Below the pieces are notes generated by a model. It saw only the letters and a list, made by a program, of their open reading frames with translations. It ran no database searches and had not been told where the DNA came from. A program made the translations under genes and the position numbers. This document shows positions 42,323 to 50,649 of a stretch of 64,000 nucleotides of DNA, one piece after another. The number at the start of each line of letters is the position of its first letter. Position 1 is the first letter of the stretch. The DNA lies in contig NZ_JAUSYV010000001.1 in NCBI RefSeq assembly GCF_030817055.1, positions 272,001 through 336,000 on the forward strand. The letters are read 5' to 3'. The stretch is from Bacillus sp. V2I10. Its GTDB lineage: Bacteria > Bacillota > Bacilli > Bacillales > Bacillaceae.

Positions 42323-43552
42323 TCAATTTAACACTTTAATTTTAACTTGCTTTCTTCCCCATCGATAGGCTGCTCCCTTATCAGAGAAGAAAACATCAAT
42401 CTTTTTCCCTTTGATTGCGCCGCCTGTATCCGAGGCAATGGCATATCCGTAACCTTCTACATATACTTTAGACCCTAAAGGAATAACACTTGGATCTACC
42501 GCGATTACTTTGGCAGTCGGATTTGCTCTTAAATCGACACCTGTGGCAGTCGTGCCGGAACACCCATTACAATGAGCTGTATAAGCAGTTGATGTAACAT
42601 AAAACTCTTTAGCAACAGAATCGTTTGAACGCGACACTGTTTCAGGCTTGCTTGAAGTACTTGCCGTACTCACAGGCTTAGGTGCAGCTTTTGTGCCTAT
42701 TACAACAACACGGTCCTGACTTTCACTTTTCGTTTCTTCTTTGATCAGCTTTCTTGACACTTCTTTTCCATTTTCAAGCATAACCTCAAAATGTTTCGCA
42801 ACAGTACCTTCTGTACCAGGCTTAATAACTTCCTGTTTTCCTTTTGGAATGCTGTTATCATTTTTTGTTACAACTGAAAATGCAACTGGTTCTTCCACTA
42901 CATCGGTGACTTTTTCTACACGTGTGACTATTACGGCGTCATTTGCACTCAATGTTTCATGAATTTGGGGTTCAACCTTATCAAGTTCATTTACCTGTAC
43001 CTTTTGGTCTTTCAAAAAGTCAGCGACAGTAGTCGAAGTTGACCATACTTGTTGTTTTTTATTTTCAACTGTTAGTGTGATCTGTATGGCTTTCTCAATG
43101 TTGAGCTTAAGATTATCAGAAATTTTCGTTTGTAGCGAAGCATTCATCTTATCGTGCTCTGAAACTGCTATTTTTTGTTCTTTCAAAAATTCTTCTACGG
43201 TTTTTGCTGTTGTCCTTATTGTCCTTTTCTCATCGTCCACCGTAAGCTGTACAGGTTTCGAAGCCTCATAAACAACTTTTAGATTGTTTTTGATCTTAGT
43301 ATCTCCTGATGGGGATACCTCGTCTTCTTGTTTTCTATCTATGTCTAAATCTTGGAGTAATTCATCAACTGTACGTGCGTGTGTCCTGAGCTTCTCGTCT
43401 TTGCCGTTCAGTGAAACAGTAACCGTGTTCTTCGACGCTTCAAATGTCGCGAATGCAGTACCCGTTCCCAAAACTACTAAACTGACAATTGCGAGGACAA
43501 TCTTGTTAAAGCTTAGTTTTGCGGATAACAGCTTTTTCATATTATTTATCAC
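42323..43552 (-). CDS. yabE: Secreted cell-wall protein with DUF348, G5 and 3D domains (YabE)
   Basis: A cell-wall hydrolase-like protein related to resuscitation-promoting factors. In 409 residues: an N-terminal signal peptide or anchor (about 14-36), three DUF348 repeats (about 43-85, 97-140, 153-200), a G5 domain (about 205-285), a Ser/Thr/Lys-rich linker and a C-terminal 3D domain with its aspartates (SAYTAH-type start as TSTAYTAHCNGCSG, IAVDPSVIPLGSKVYVEGYG, ASDTGGAIKGKKIDVFF). Translation probably starts at a GTG with AGGAGGCG 9 bases upstream. It has a consensus sigma-A promoter. Confidence 0.93.
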   Translation of the reverse strand: MINNMKKLLSAKLSFNKIVLAIVSLVVLGTGTAFATFEASKNTVTVSLNGKDEKLRTHARTVDELLQDLDIDRKQEDEVSPSGDTKIKNNLKVVYEASKPVQLTVDDEKRTIRTTAKTVEEFLKEQKIAVSEHDKMNASLQTKISDNLKLNIEKAIQITLTVENKKQQVWSTSTTVADFLKDQKVQVNELDKVEPQIHETLSANDAVIVTRVEKVTDVVEEPVAFSVVTKNDNSIPKGKQEVIKPGTEGTVAKHFEVMLENGKEVSRKLIKEETKSESQDRVVVIGTKAAPKPVSTASTSSKPETVSRSNDSVAKEFYVTSTAYTAHCNGCSGTTATGVDLRANPTAKVIAVDPSVIPLGSKVYVEGYGYAIASDTGGAIKGKKIDVFFSDKGAAYRWGRKQVKIKVLN

Positions 43553-43581
43553 TATGAAAAACGCCTCCTTCTCCTCCGAGG

Positions 43582-43610
43582 ATTATATAGAGTATCGATC
43601 TTGCTGTCAA
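43582..43610 (-). promoter_or_regulatory. yabE promoter (sigma-A, consensus)
   Basis: Perfect TTGACA (43605-43610), 17-bp spacer and perfect TATAAT (43582-43587), giving a leader of only about 25 nt. The remainder of the gap to tatD holds a TTGTCGACAA palindrome (43688-43697). Confidence 0.9.
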
Positions 43611-43784
43611 CCCTCACCCACTTCTATCAAATTTTTCTAATCGTAATCACTATTATGCTAAAAAACTATCAAAAAGGGAAGCAATTCTTGTCGACAAATA
43701 TATCCTATGAGGAAAAGGAGACATGTAGAACCTCTTTAAAACCTGTACTTTCGGACAAGCCCTATCAAAATTCTACAAATTCCT

Positions 43785-44555
43785 TTAGCGAGAAATGCCG
43801 AATAATCTTTTTGCATTGTCGGAAGTTTGTCTAACAAATTCCGCATATTCCATTTCTCTAAGTTCAGCAATTTGCTCTGCTACATATTTCACATAGCTCG
43901 GTTCATTTCGTTTTCCTCTAAACGGATGAGGTGTTAAGTATGGACAATCTGTTTCAATCAAAAGACGATCCATTGGAATCTGCGCAGCAACTTCCTTCGG
44001 TTTTTTAGCATTTTTAAATGTAACCGGCCCGCCAAATGAAATATAAAAATTCATATCCATACATTGTTTCGCCACTTCAAGGCTTCCTGTAAAACAATGC
44101 ATAATGCCGCCTACTTCACTCGCATTTTCTTCCTGAAGAATTTCAACAACATCCGATGTTGCATCGCGATTATGAATAATTATCGGAAGCTTCACTTCTT
44201 TTGCAAGGGCGATTTGCTTGCGGAATACTTCCTTTTGAATTTCCTTCGGAGATTTATCCCAATAATAATCAAGCCCCATCTCACCAATCGCTACAACTTT
44301 AGGGTGTGATGCCAGTTCTTTTATCCACTTGAGGTCTTCATCTTTCATATCAATTGCATCTACTGGATGCCAGCCAACAGCTGCATAAATAAAATCATAC
44401 TTCTCCGCAAGCTCGATGGCACGTGTAATGGTCTCCGTATCAAAGCCGACTACAACCGTATGGGTTACCCCTTCTTCAAGTGCTCTATCAATCACTTCTT
44501 CTAAGTCATCCTTGTATTGAATCGCATTTAAATGAGCATGTGTATCAAATAACAT
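43785..44555 (-). CDS. tatD: TatD-family metal-dependent DNase
   Basis: A TIM-barrel metallohydrolase with 3'-5' exonuclease or deoxyribonuclease activity. I start at MLFDTHAHLN (44555; AAGGATG upstream), 256 residues as in B. subtilis YabD; an open frame 46 codons further up runs through the metS terminator. Metal ligands are visible in DTHAHLN, AIGEMGLDYYW, PIIIHNRDA, GIMHCFTGS and LLIETDCPYLTPHPFRGKRN. Confidence 0.95.
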   Translation of the reverse strand: MLFDTHAHLNAIQYKDDLEEVIDRALEEGVTHTVVVGFDTETITRAIELAEKYDFIYAAVGWHPVDAIDMKDEDLKWIKELASHPKVVAIGEMGLDYYWDKSPKEIQKEVFRKQIALAKEVKLPIIIHNRDATSDVVEILQEENASEVGGIMHCFTGSLEVAKQCMDMNFYISFGGPVTFKNAKKPKEVAAQIPMDRLLIETDCPYLTPHPFRGKRNEPSYVKYVAEQIAELREMEYAEFVRQTSDNAKRLFGISR

Positions 44556-44592
44556 GTTTCGACATCCTTTCATAAGGTTTAAACAAAAGAAA

Positions 44593-44635
44593 AAAGAGGC
44601 ATCATTCCCGATTGTTACACGTGAAACACCTCTTT
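44593..44635 (-). terminator. metS terminator enclosing a parS site
   Basis: Outer stem AAAGAGG/CCTCTTT (44593-44599 with 44629-44635) and a T-rich tract beyond 44593 on the minus strand. The 29-nt loop holds the near-palindromic parS sequence, which can form its own inner hairpin. Confidence 0.7.
44613..44628. promoter_or_regulatory. parS chromosome-partitioning site
   Basis: TGTTACACGTGAAACA is an exact match to the ParB/Spo0J site consensus TGTTNCACGTGAAACA. ParB loading here would help SMC condensin loading and origin segregation, fitting this origin-proximal location. Confidence 0.95.
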
Positions 44636-44646
44636 CTTCTCTTTTT

Positions 44647-46602
44647 TTATTTAATAATCGTACCGTTTGGAAGACTGGAATCGACAGTAGCAAGCGACAA
44701 ATTGCCTTCTTCTTCGCCAGCCAGGATCATGCCTTGTGAAAGTTCACCGCGCAGTTTTACAGGTTTAAGATTCGTGATGCAAATGACTTTCTTTCCGACA
44801 AGCTGTTCAGGCTGATAGCTCTTTGCAATTCCTGATACAACCTGTCTTTTTTCAGAACCTAGATCAAGCTGCAGTTTTAATAAACGATCCGCTTTTTTCA
44901 CCGGTTCTGCACGAATGACTTCTGCAACACGCATTTCAACTTTCATAAATTCATCAAACGTAATTTCGCCTGATGCATCCTCTTTTTGCTCTTTCTTTTC
45001 TTCCTCAGCAGCAGGAGCCGCTCCCTGCATTTGCTCTTTAATATACTGAACCTCTTCCTCCACTTCTAAACGAGGGAAAATCGGAACCCCTTTAGAGACT
45101 TTGACTTGAGGCAGCTGACCAAATTCTGATAAGCTGGCCCACTCTTTTAGCGCGGGCTCCTGGATGCCAAGCTGTTCAAATATCTTGTCAGGTGTTTTCG
45201 TAAGGAACGGCTTCAGCAGGATCCCTGAAATACGAAGGGACTCAGCAAGATGATACATAACTGAACCAAGCTTTTCACGGTTTTCCTCATCCTTTGCAAG
45301 ATTCCAAGGCTGTGTTTCATCAATGTATTTATTCGTTCTGCTGATGAATTGCCATAGTGCATTCAATGCAATGGAAAACTCCATTTTCTCCATAGCTTCT
45401 TCGTATTTTACAAGGGTATCTTTGCTGAAAGCTGTTAATTCCCCGTCAAAGTCTGTCTTAGGTCCGCTGTACGCAGGGATTTCGCCGTCGAAATATTTTT
45501 GAATCATGGCAATTGTACGATTCAGCAGGTTTCCAAGGTCATTTGCAAGATCAAAATTCAGTCTTTCGATAAATCCTTCTGGAGTAAAGACGCCGTCTGA
45601 ACCGAACGGTACCTCTCTTAATAGATAATATCGAAGAGCATCAAGGCCGTAGCGGTCAATTAACGTAACCGGATCTACAACATTTCCTTTTGATTTGGAC
45701 ATTTTTCCGTCCTTCATCAATAGCCAGCCATGTGCAAACACTTTTTTCGGCAGCGGCAAATCAAGCGCCATCAGCATAATCGGCCAATAGATTGTATGGA
45801 AACGAACAATTTCTTTTCCTACTAGATGAACATCTGCAGGCCAGAATTTTTTGTACTTTTCATCGTTCTCCGAGCCATATCCAAGTGCTGTAATATAATT
45901 GGACAGCGCGTCAATCCATACATATATGACATGCTTTGGATCTCCCGGAACTTTCACTCCCCAATCAAAAGTCGTCCGAGATACTGCCAAGTCCTCAAGA
46001 CCTGGTTTAATGAAGTTGTTAATCATTTCGTTTTTGCGTGATTCCGGCTGAATAAATTCCGGATTCTCTGAGTAATACTGCAGAAGACGATCTGCATACT
46101 TGCTCATCTTGAAGAAGTAGGATTCTTCTTTTACTTTTTCTACAGGACGACCGCAATCAGGACAGTTTCCGTTTTCAAGCTGTCTTTCTGTAAAGAATGA
46201 TTCACAAGGTGTACAATACCATCCTTCGTATTGATCTAGATAAATATCACCTTGCTCAAGCAGCTTCGCAAATACCTTTTCAACAATTTCTTTATGACGG
46301 TCTTCTGTTGTACGAATAAAATCATCATACGAGATATCAAGTTTGCTCCAAAGATCTTTAATGCCGCTGACAATGTCATCAACATATTTTTGAGGCGTTA
46401 CTCCGATTTCTTCTGCCTTGCGCTGAATTTTCTGCCCATGTTCATCTGTGCCTGTTAAATACATAACATCAAAACCGCGCATGCGTTTATAACGGGCCAT
46501 AGCATCACCCGCAACCGTTGTATAAGCATGTCCAATATGTAGTTTTCCGCTTGGATAGTAAATAGGTGTTGTAATATAAAATGACTTTTTGTGACCTTCC
46601 AT
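44647..46602 (-). CDS. metS: Methionyl-tRNA synthetase
   Basis: Charges tRNA-Met, including the initiator. The 651-residue class I enzyme has the HIGH motif in PSGKLHIGHAY, a single zinc knot (CTPCESFF...CPDCGRP, about residues 127-148), KMSKS in DGKMSKSKGN, an alpha-helical anticodon domain, an E/K/A-rich linker and a C-terminal tRNA-binding OB domain (about 550-651, DEFMKVEMRVAEVIRAEPV). GGGAGG lies before the ATG. The short leader contains a terminator-like hairpin. Confidence 0.97.
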   Translation of the reverse strand: MEGHKKSFYITTPIYYPSGKLHIGHAYTTVAGDAMARYKRMRGFDVMYLTGTDEHGQKIQRKAEEIGVTPQKYVDDIVSGIKDLWSKLDISYDDFIRTTEDRHKEIVEKVFAKLLEQGDIYLDQYEGWYCTPCESFFTERQLENGNCPDCGRPVEKVKEESYFFKMSKYADRLLQYYSENPEFIQPESRKNEMINNFIKPGLEDLAVSRTTFDWGVKVPGDPKHVIYVWIDALSNYITALGYGSENDEKYKKFWPADVHLVGKEIVRFHTIYWPIMLMALDLPLPKKVFAHGWLLMKDGKMSKSKGNVVDPVTLIDRYGLDALRYYLLREVPFGSDGVFTPEGFIERLNFDLANDLGNLLNRTIAMIQKYFDGEIPAYSGPKTDFDGELTAFSKDTLVKYEEAMEKMEFSIALNALWQFISRTNKYIDETQPWNLAKDEENREKLGSVMYHLAESLRISGILLKPFLTKTPDKIFEQLGIQEPALKEWASLSEFGQLPQVKVSKGVPIFPRLEVEEEVQYIKEQMQGAAPAAEEEKKEQKEDASGEITFDEFMKVEMRVAEVIRAEPVKKADRLLKLQLDLGSEKRQVVSGIAKSYQPEQLVGKKVICITNLKPVKLRGELSQGMILAGEEEGNLSLATVDSSLPNGTIIK

Positions 46603-46649
46603 CCGTTTCCCTCCTGGTAATGAAGACTGTCTCTGGGTTAGAGAAGAAA

Positions 46650-46675
46650 AGCCCCCGCCCCAATGGACGAGAGCG
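46650..46675 (-). promoter_or_regulatory. GC-rich hairpin in the metS leader
   Basis: GCTCTCGTCC and GGGCGGGGGC (46665-46674 with 46651-46660; three G-U pairs, 4-nt loop) are followed by TTTTCTTCTCT on the minus strand, about 50 bp before metS. It resembles an attenuator, but no T-box or S-box elements are visible and the leader is short. Confidence 0.5.
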
Positions 46676-46697
46676 ACTAATCATTGTTATTTATACC

Positions 46698-46730
46698 TTT
46701 ATGATACCATCTTAGCCTTTAATATCAAGA
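46698..46730 (-). promoter_or_regulatory. Candidate metS promoter (sigma-A)
   Basis: TTGATA, 16-bp spacer, TATCAT on the minus strand, about 100 bp upstream of metS. The positions are approximate to a few bases; the spacer is one base short. Confidence 0.55.
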
Positions 46731-47014
46731 AAATATACCTTCTATGGACAAAAAAACAAAGGATGACAGGAATAATATGAATGGCTCTGGTATGCCAAAT
46801 GTTTCCTAATGAATTATTTTTGTTGATTCTTGTCGAACAATAGTTATAATAAAATAAACAATATTTTGAATTAATACTATTCAGTGTATAATTAAAAATT
46901 TCCTTTTATGAGTTTAATTTCCTTTTATCAAGGGAATATATTCCTATTATGCTTAGTGCATAAGGGTTCAAGGAAAACCCACTTTTTTTTTACAAACTAT
47001 TGGATATTTGAGGA

Positions 47015-47043
47015 TTGACGTTTATTGGAAACACTGTTATGCT
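47015..47043 (+). promoter_or_regulatory. abrB promoter (sigma-A)
   Basis: TTGACG (47015-47020), 17-bp spacer, TATGCT (47038-47043) on the + strand. The rest of the 46731-47014 gap is AT-rich and holds an extra Spo0A-like box at 46830-46837. Confidence 0.8.
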
Positions 47044-47059
47044 TATGAGGATGAAGATT

Positions 47060-47077
47060 TTGTCGAAAAATGACGAA
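47060..47077 (+). promoter_or_regulatory. Spo0A boxes downstream of the abrB promoter
   Basis: TTGTCGAA (47060-47067) and TGACGAA (47071-47077) in tandem match the Spo0A box. They lie just after the transcription start, as in B. subtilis, where Spo0A-P binding there represses abrB. Confidence 0.9.
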
Positions 47078-47128
47078 GTTTAAGAAAAAAACATATAGAG
47101 AACCTATTATTGGGAGGAGAACATAAAC

Positions 47129-47407
47129 ATGAAATCTACAGGAATCGTACGTAAAGTTGATGAGCTCGGCCGTGTGGTTATTCCAATCGAATTACGACGC
47201 ACTTTAGGAATCGCAGAAAAAGATGCATTAGAAATCTACGTGGATGACGAAAGAATTATCCTTAAAAAATATAAGCCAAACATGACTTGTGCTGTAACTG
47301 GAGAAGTATCTGATGATAACTTCACTCTAGGCAACGGAAAATTAGTTCTTAGCCGCGAAGGTGCAGAGCAAATTCTTAAAGAAATTCAAAGCAATTTAGT
47401 AAAATAA
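47129..47407 (+). CDS. abrB: Transition-state regulator AbrB
   Basis: Represses post-exponential genes during growth. The 92-residue protein has the swapped-hairpin DNA-binding domain at the N-terminus (MKSTGIVRKVDELGRVVIPI, LGIAEKDALEIYVDDERIIL) and a C-terminal multimerisation part (NGKLVLSREGAEQILKEIQ). It is the only protein-coding gene on the + strand, as in B. subtilis where abrB is also opposed to its neighbours. GGGAGGAG is 8 bases before the ATG. Controlled by Spo0A boxes; likely targets here include spoVG. Confidence 0.98.
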   Translation: MKSTGIVRKVDELGRVVIPIELRRTLGIAEKDALEIYVDDERIILKKYKPNMTCAVTGEVSDDNFTLGNGKLVLSREGAEQILKEIQSNLVK

Positions 47408-47412
47408 TTTGA

Positions 47413-47446
47413 AAAAGACCTGACACTTTCTGTCAGGTCTTTTTAT
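47413..47446. terminator. Bidirectional terminator between abrB and rsmI
   Basis: AAAGACCTGACA/TGTCAGGTCTTT perfect 12-bp stem with a 5-nt loop; T tracts flank it on both strands, so it can end both convergent transcripts. Confidence 0.95.
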
Positions 47447-47447
47447 T

Positions 47448-48332
47448 TTATTCATTTACATGATAAGACTGATAAACATCCCGCTTCGGTATGCCGCGTT
47501 CTTTTGCTACCTGCTTAATGGCTTCTTTTGAAGGATGGCCTTCACGGACATAATGACTGACATGTTCTTCAAGAGTAAGGGGGTTCCACCACTCTTCTTC
47601 CGCGATCACGTCCTTTTCATCTCTTCCTTCAACGATTAAACAAAACTCACCGCGAATCTGATTTTCCTCCGACCACATTAAAGCGTCGTTTATTGTTCCC
47701 CGGATAAATTCCTCGAAGCGTTTGGTCAGCTCTCTTGATAAGCATATTCTGCGGTTGCCCAATATTTCACTCATCACCGCCAGAGTTTCCTTTAACCGAT
47801 GGGGAGATTCATAAAAAATCATCGTTTCTGTGCGCTTCGATAATTCTTCCAGCTGCTTTTTCTTCTCTTTTTTCTGTCTTTCCAAAAATCCGAAAAAGAA
47901 GAATGGCTGAGGGGTAATTCCTGATGCTACTAAAGCCGTCAGGGCTGCATTTGCACCCGGGAGAGGTATAACCTTTCCATTCTCAGCCAAAATTTCATTT
48001 ACAAGCTGGCTGCCTGGATCTGAAATAATCGGCATCCCGGCATCACTTACTAACGCAATGTTTTTTCCCTGCTTCATCAGCTCAAGAATTTTATGGCCGC
48101 TTGATTCCTTATTGTGCTCATGGTAACTAATCAGATGAGTATCGATTTCAAAGTAATTGCACAGCTTTTTCGACTCCCGTGTATCCTCAGCTGCAATTAC
48201 ATCAACCTCTTTTAAAATATTGATTGCGCGAAACGTCATATCTTCTAAATTCCCTATAGGAGTTGGGACCAGGTAAAGGGATCCCCACTCTGTATCTTGG
48301 TTAAAGCTTTTTTGTTCCTGCATTTGTATCAT
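47448..48332 (-). CDS. rsmI: 16S rRNA (cytidine-1402-2'-O)-methyltransferase RsmI
   Basis: SAM-dependent 2'-O-methylation of C1402 in the decoding centre. Tetrapyrrole-methylase fold with LYLVPTPIGNLEDMTFRAI, AAEDTRESKKLC, the SAM loop ALVSDAGMPIISDPGSQLV and PLPGANAALTALVASGI. The start is uncertain: 48332 has GGGAG well placed, but 48335, 48323 and 48371 are also in frame. The 5' end overlaps yazA. Confidence 0.95.
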   Translation of the reverse strand: MIQMQEQKSFNQDTEWGSLYLVPTPIGNLEDMTFRAINILKEVDVIAAEDTRESKKLCNYFEIDTHLISYHEHNKESSGHKILELMKQGKNIALVSDAGMPIISDPGSQLVNEILAENGKVIPLPGANAALTALVASGITPQPFFFFGFLERQKKEKKKQLEELSKRTETMIFYESPHRLKETLAVMSEILGNRRICLSRELTKRFEEFIRGTINDALMWSEENQIRGEFCLIVEGRDEKDVIAEEEWWNPLTLEEHVSHYVREGHPSKEAIKQVAKERGIPKRDVYQSYHVNE

Positions 48333-48627
48333 CATCCTCTCCCTGCGAAAATCCCCATACCTTCTCCTCATCAGGCATATTCAAAAATTCGTCCTTCTTT
48401 TTCCTCGACAGCTTTTTGAAGTAATATTCTGCTTTCAGAGCCTCGCTTTTTGTTTCAAACTCCTTGTTATATAGCAAAGATACTGGTTTTCTTGCACGGG
48501 TGTATTTAGCGCCTTTTCCAGCATTATGTTTTTGAATGCGTGCTTCAAGGTCATTTGTGTAGCCTGCATAGTAGCTTCCATCCCTGCATTCGAGCACATA
48601 AAAGAAATGAGTGCTATTTGTCTCCAT
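48301..48627 (-). CDS. yazA: GIY-YIG nuclease-superfamily protein YazA
   Basis: A 108-residue single-domain UPF0213-type GIY-YIG protein: HFFYVLECRDGSYYAGYTND (GIY-YIG elements), the conserved arginine in LEARIQKHNAGKGAKYTRAR and a lysine-rich C-terminal helix. No DNA-binding domain is fused. Biological role unknown; it lies between two methyltransferase genes (yabB and rsmI), overlapping both, an order conserved in Bacillus. Confidence 0.92.
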   Translation of the reverse strand: METNSTHFFYVLECRDGSYYAGYTNDLEARIQKHNAGKGAKYTRARKPVSLLYNKEFETKSEALKAEYYFKKLSRKKKDEFLNMPDEEKVWGFSQGEDDDTNAGTKKL

Positions 48628-49360
48628 ATAAAATCTCTTTTACTTCTTTTGTGTATTCATTGTTTTCGTCATATACAAACAGCGGAGGCAGAATCTTTAA
48701 ATCAGGCTGTCCGCCTTTAATTCCTTCTATTAAAAGGGTATTCGCTTCCTTTCCCTGTTTTGGGTAAACAAGCTGAATCCGCTTAGGTTCAATTTTATAT
48801 TTCTTCATTAGCTCTACAATTTCAATTAATCTTCCCGGACGATGAACAAGCGCTATTTTGCCGCCCATTCTTGAAAGCTTGCTGCTGGCCATAATAACAT
48901 CCTCAAGTGTGCAGAGGATTTCATGACGGGCAATGGCAAGGTGTTCATTTTGATTCATTTCGTCTTTCTTAGGAGTTTTAAAATAAGGAGGATTGCACGT
49001 AATCACATCGAATTTCCCGTGACCGAGTGCTGCCGGCATATCCTTTAAGTCTCCATGAATCATGGTAATTTGATCCTGAAGCTGATTGTAGGCCACACTT
49101 TTTTCTGCCATTTGAAATAATCTCTCCTGAATTTCAACTCCTGTAATCATTGCTTTTGATCTTGTAGATAGAAGCAGGGGCACAACTGCATTTCCAGAGC
49201 ATAAATCAATGACCCGTCCCTTTTGTATCGGCATATATGCGAATTTCGAAAGAAGGACAGCATCTAAAGAAAAGGCAAAAACAGACGGACTTTGAATAAT
49301 CCTTAAATCTTCTGCCAATAAATAATCGAGACGTTCATCTCCAATTAAATCAACCATCAT
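48614..49360 (-). CDS. yabB: tRNA1(Val) adenine-N6 methyltransferase-like protein (YabB)
   Basis: A 248-residue class I SAM methyltransferase with VIDLCSGNAVVPLLLSTRS (SAM loop), GVEIQ (ribose-binding acid) and the amino-methyltransferase motif ITCNPPYFK. The NPPY motif and its overall similarity to TrmN6 suggest m6A modification of a tRNA; the exact substrate is inferred. It overlaps yazA by 14 bases. Confidence 0.9.
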   Translation of the reverse strand: MMVDLIGDERLDYLLAEDLRIIQSPSVFAFSLDAVLLSKFAYMPIQKGRVIDLCSGNAVVPLLLSTRSKAMITGVEIQERLFQMAEKSVAYNQLQDQITMIHGDLKDMPAALGHGKFDVITCNPPYFKTPKKDEMNQNEHLAIARHEILCTLEDVIMASSKLSRMGGKIALVHRPGRLIEIVELMKKYKIEPKRIQLVYPKQGKEANTLLIEGIKGGQPDLKILPPLFVYDENNEYTKEVKEILYGDK

Positions 49361-49403
49361 AAAATCCTTTCTTTTTTGTTAGTATTGACAAAGTGTTCCT
49401 CTT

Positions 49404-49437
49404 CCATAAAAAAAGCTTTCCCATAAGCAGGAAAGCC
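49404..49437 (-). terminator. Terminator after yabA
   Basis: GCTTTCC/GGGAAAGC stem with a 7- to 8-nt loop and a T7 tract on the minus strand, just after the yabA stop. Confidence 0.8.
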
Positions 49438-49440
49438 AGT

Positions 49441-49815
49441 TTATTTCTTATTAAGAAAGGAAAGACAAAACAAGCAGTCTCCATCTTTGCGGACACTTCC
49501 ATAATGAACATTGCAAATATGGAAGCCTTCCTGATAAAGACGGGCCAGATTGTCGTATCCCTCTCCAATGTCCACAATCTTTGAATCCAGTGCTTGTTTA
49601 TCTGTATGCTGTTTATTTTGCTTCTTTTTTTCTGTCGCAGCAGTCGAGTTTAGCCGCCTGCGAAGGTTATCATTTTCAAGCTGCAAATGATGATTTTCCT
49701 CAAGCAGCTCGCCTAAATGATGCTTCAGCTCTCCAAGCTGTCGATACAGAGAGCCGATTTGTTCCTCCATACTGCTTACAGATTCAAAGATCTCTTTTTT
49801 ATCCACTTGTTCCAC
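49441..49815 (-). CDS. yabA: Initiation-control protein YabA
   Basis: A negative regulator of replication initiation that bridges DnaA and the sliding clamp DnaN. The 124-residue protein has an N-terminal tetramerising coiled coil (about 1-62, leucine heptads), a basic linker and a C-terminal zinc domain with ligands in HICNVHYG and CLFC. It is encoded in the same transcript as the clamp-loader subunit holB. Confidence 0.96.
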   Translation of the reverse strand: MEQVDKKEIFESVSSMEEQIGSLYRQLGELKHHLGELLEENHHLQLENDNLRRRLNSTAATEKKKQNKQHTDKQALDSKIVDIGEGYDNLARLYQEGFHICNVHYGSVRKDGDCLFCLSFLNKK

Positions 49816-49819
49816 CTCA

Positions 49820-50647
49820 TTAATCTGTGGATTTCATTGGAACTGCGCCTTCTTTCATTAATTCTTCCCAAGTAAATTCAACCACGCGGTCTTTTTCTGA
49901 AAGTTCAACCTGCAATACCCGTTCCAATATATTTAACCCGACTACTTTTCCGATGCCGATTGGAGTGCCGATCGATTCTCCAATATCCGGAAGCTGTTCT
50001 TTAGCAGATTCGTACTCATCATTCTCATATTTTAAGCAGCACATTAATCTGCCGCATAACCCTGAGATTTTTGTTGGATTCAACGAAAGATTCTGATCCT
50101 TGGCCATCTTAATGGAAACCGGTTCGAAATCCCCTAAGAAAGTGGAACAGCACAGCATTCTTCCGCAAGGTCCGATGCCGCCAAGCATTTTCGCCTCATC
50201 TCTGACCCCGATTTGTCTTAACTCAATTCGAGTCTTAAAGATGGCAGCGAGATCCTTAACCAATTCTCTGAAATCAACTCGTCCGTCAGCAGTGAAGTAA
50301 AAAATAACCTTGTTTCTGTCAAACGTATATTCAACATCAACAAGTTTCATATCAAGCCTGTGCTCGTTCACTTTTTGCTGACAAACCTCGTAGGCTTCTT
50401 TTGCAGCATGATGATTTTCGTCTACGATCAGGCGGTCTTTCTCATCAGCCACACGAAGAACCTTTTTAAGCGGCAAGACAATATCATTCTCGCCAACTTG
50501 TTTCTTATGAATTACAACTTTGCCGAACTCTACACCTCTTACCGTTTCGACAATAACAAAATCGGCGTTTTCTATTTGAAGCCCATTAGGGTCGAAATAA
50601 TATATTTTACCCGCTTTTTTAAAGCGGACACCCACTACATCGTACAA
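49820..50647 (-). CDS. ricT: RicT (YaaT), PSP1-domain protein of the Y-complex
   Basis: Forms the RicA-RicF-RicT complex that carries 4Fe-4S clusters and steers RNase Y cleavage; also needed for sporulation and competence. The 275-residue protein has the PSP1 C-terminal domain and cysteine clusters GGIGPCGRMLCCSTFL and SGLCGRLMCCLKYE. Translation starts at a TTG with AGGAGGG upstream, immediately after the holB stop. Confidence 0.95.
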   Translation of the reverse strand: MYDVVGVRFKKAGKIYYFDPNGLQIENADFVIVETVRGVEFGKVVIHKKQVGENDIVLPLKKVLRVADEKDRLIVDENHHAAKEAYEVCQQKVNEHRLDMKLVDVEYTFDRNKVIFYFTADGRVDFRELVKDLAAIFKTRIELRQIGVRDEAKMLGGIGPCGRMLCCSTFLGDFEPVSIKMAKDQNLSLNPTKISGLCGRLMCCLKYENDEYESAKEQLPDIGESIGTPIGIGKVVGLNILERVLQVELSEKDRVVEFTWEELMKEGAVPMKSTD

Positions 50648-50649
50648 TC

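Noticed and set aside
46603..46730. T-box or S-box riboswitch for metS
   Set aside because: The leader is too short, and neither the T-box antiterminator sequence nor the SAM-riboswitch core is present. Only a terminator-like hairpin remains.
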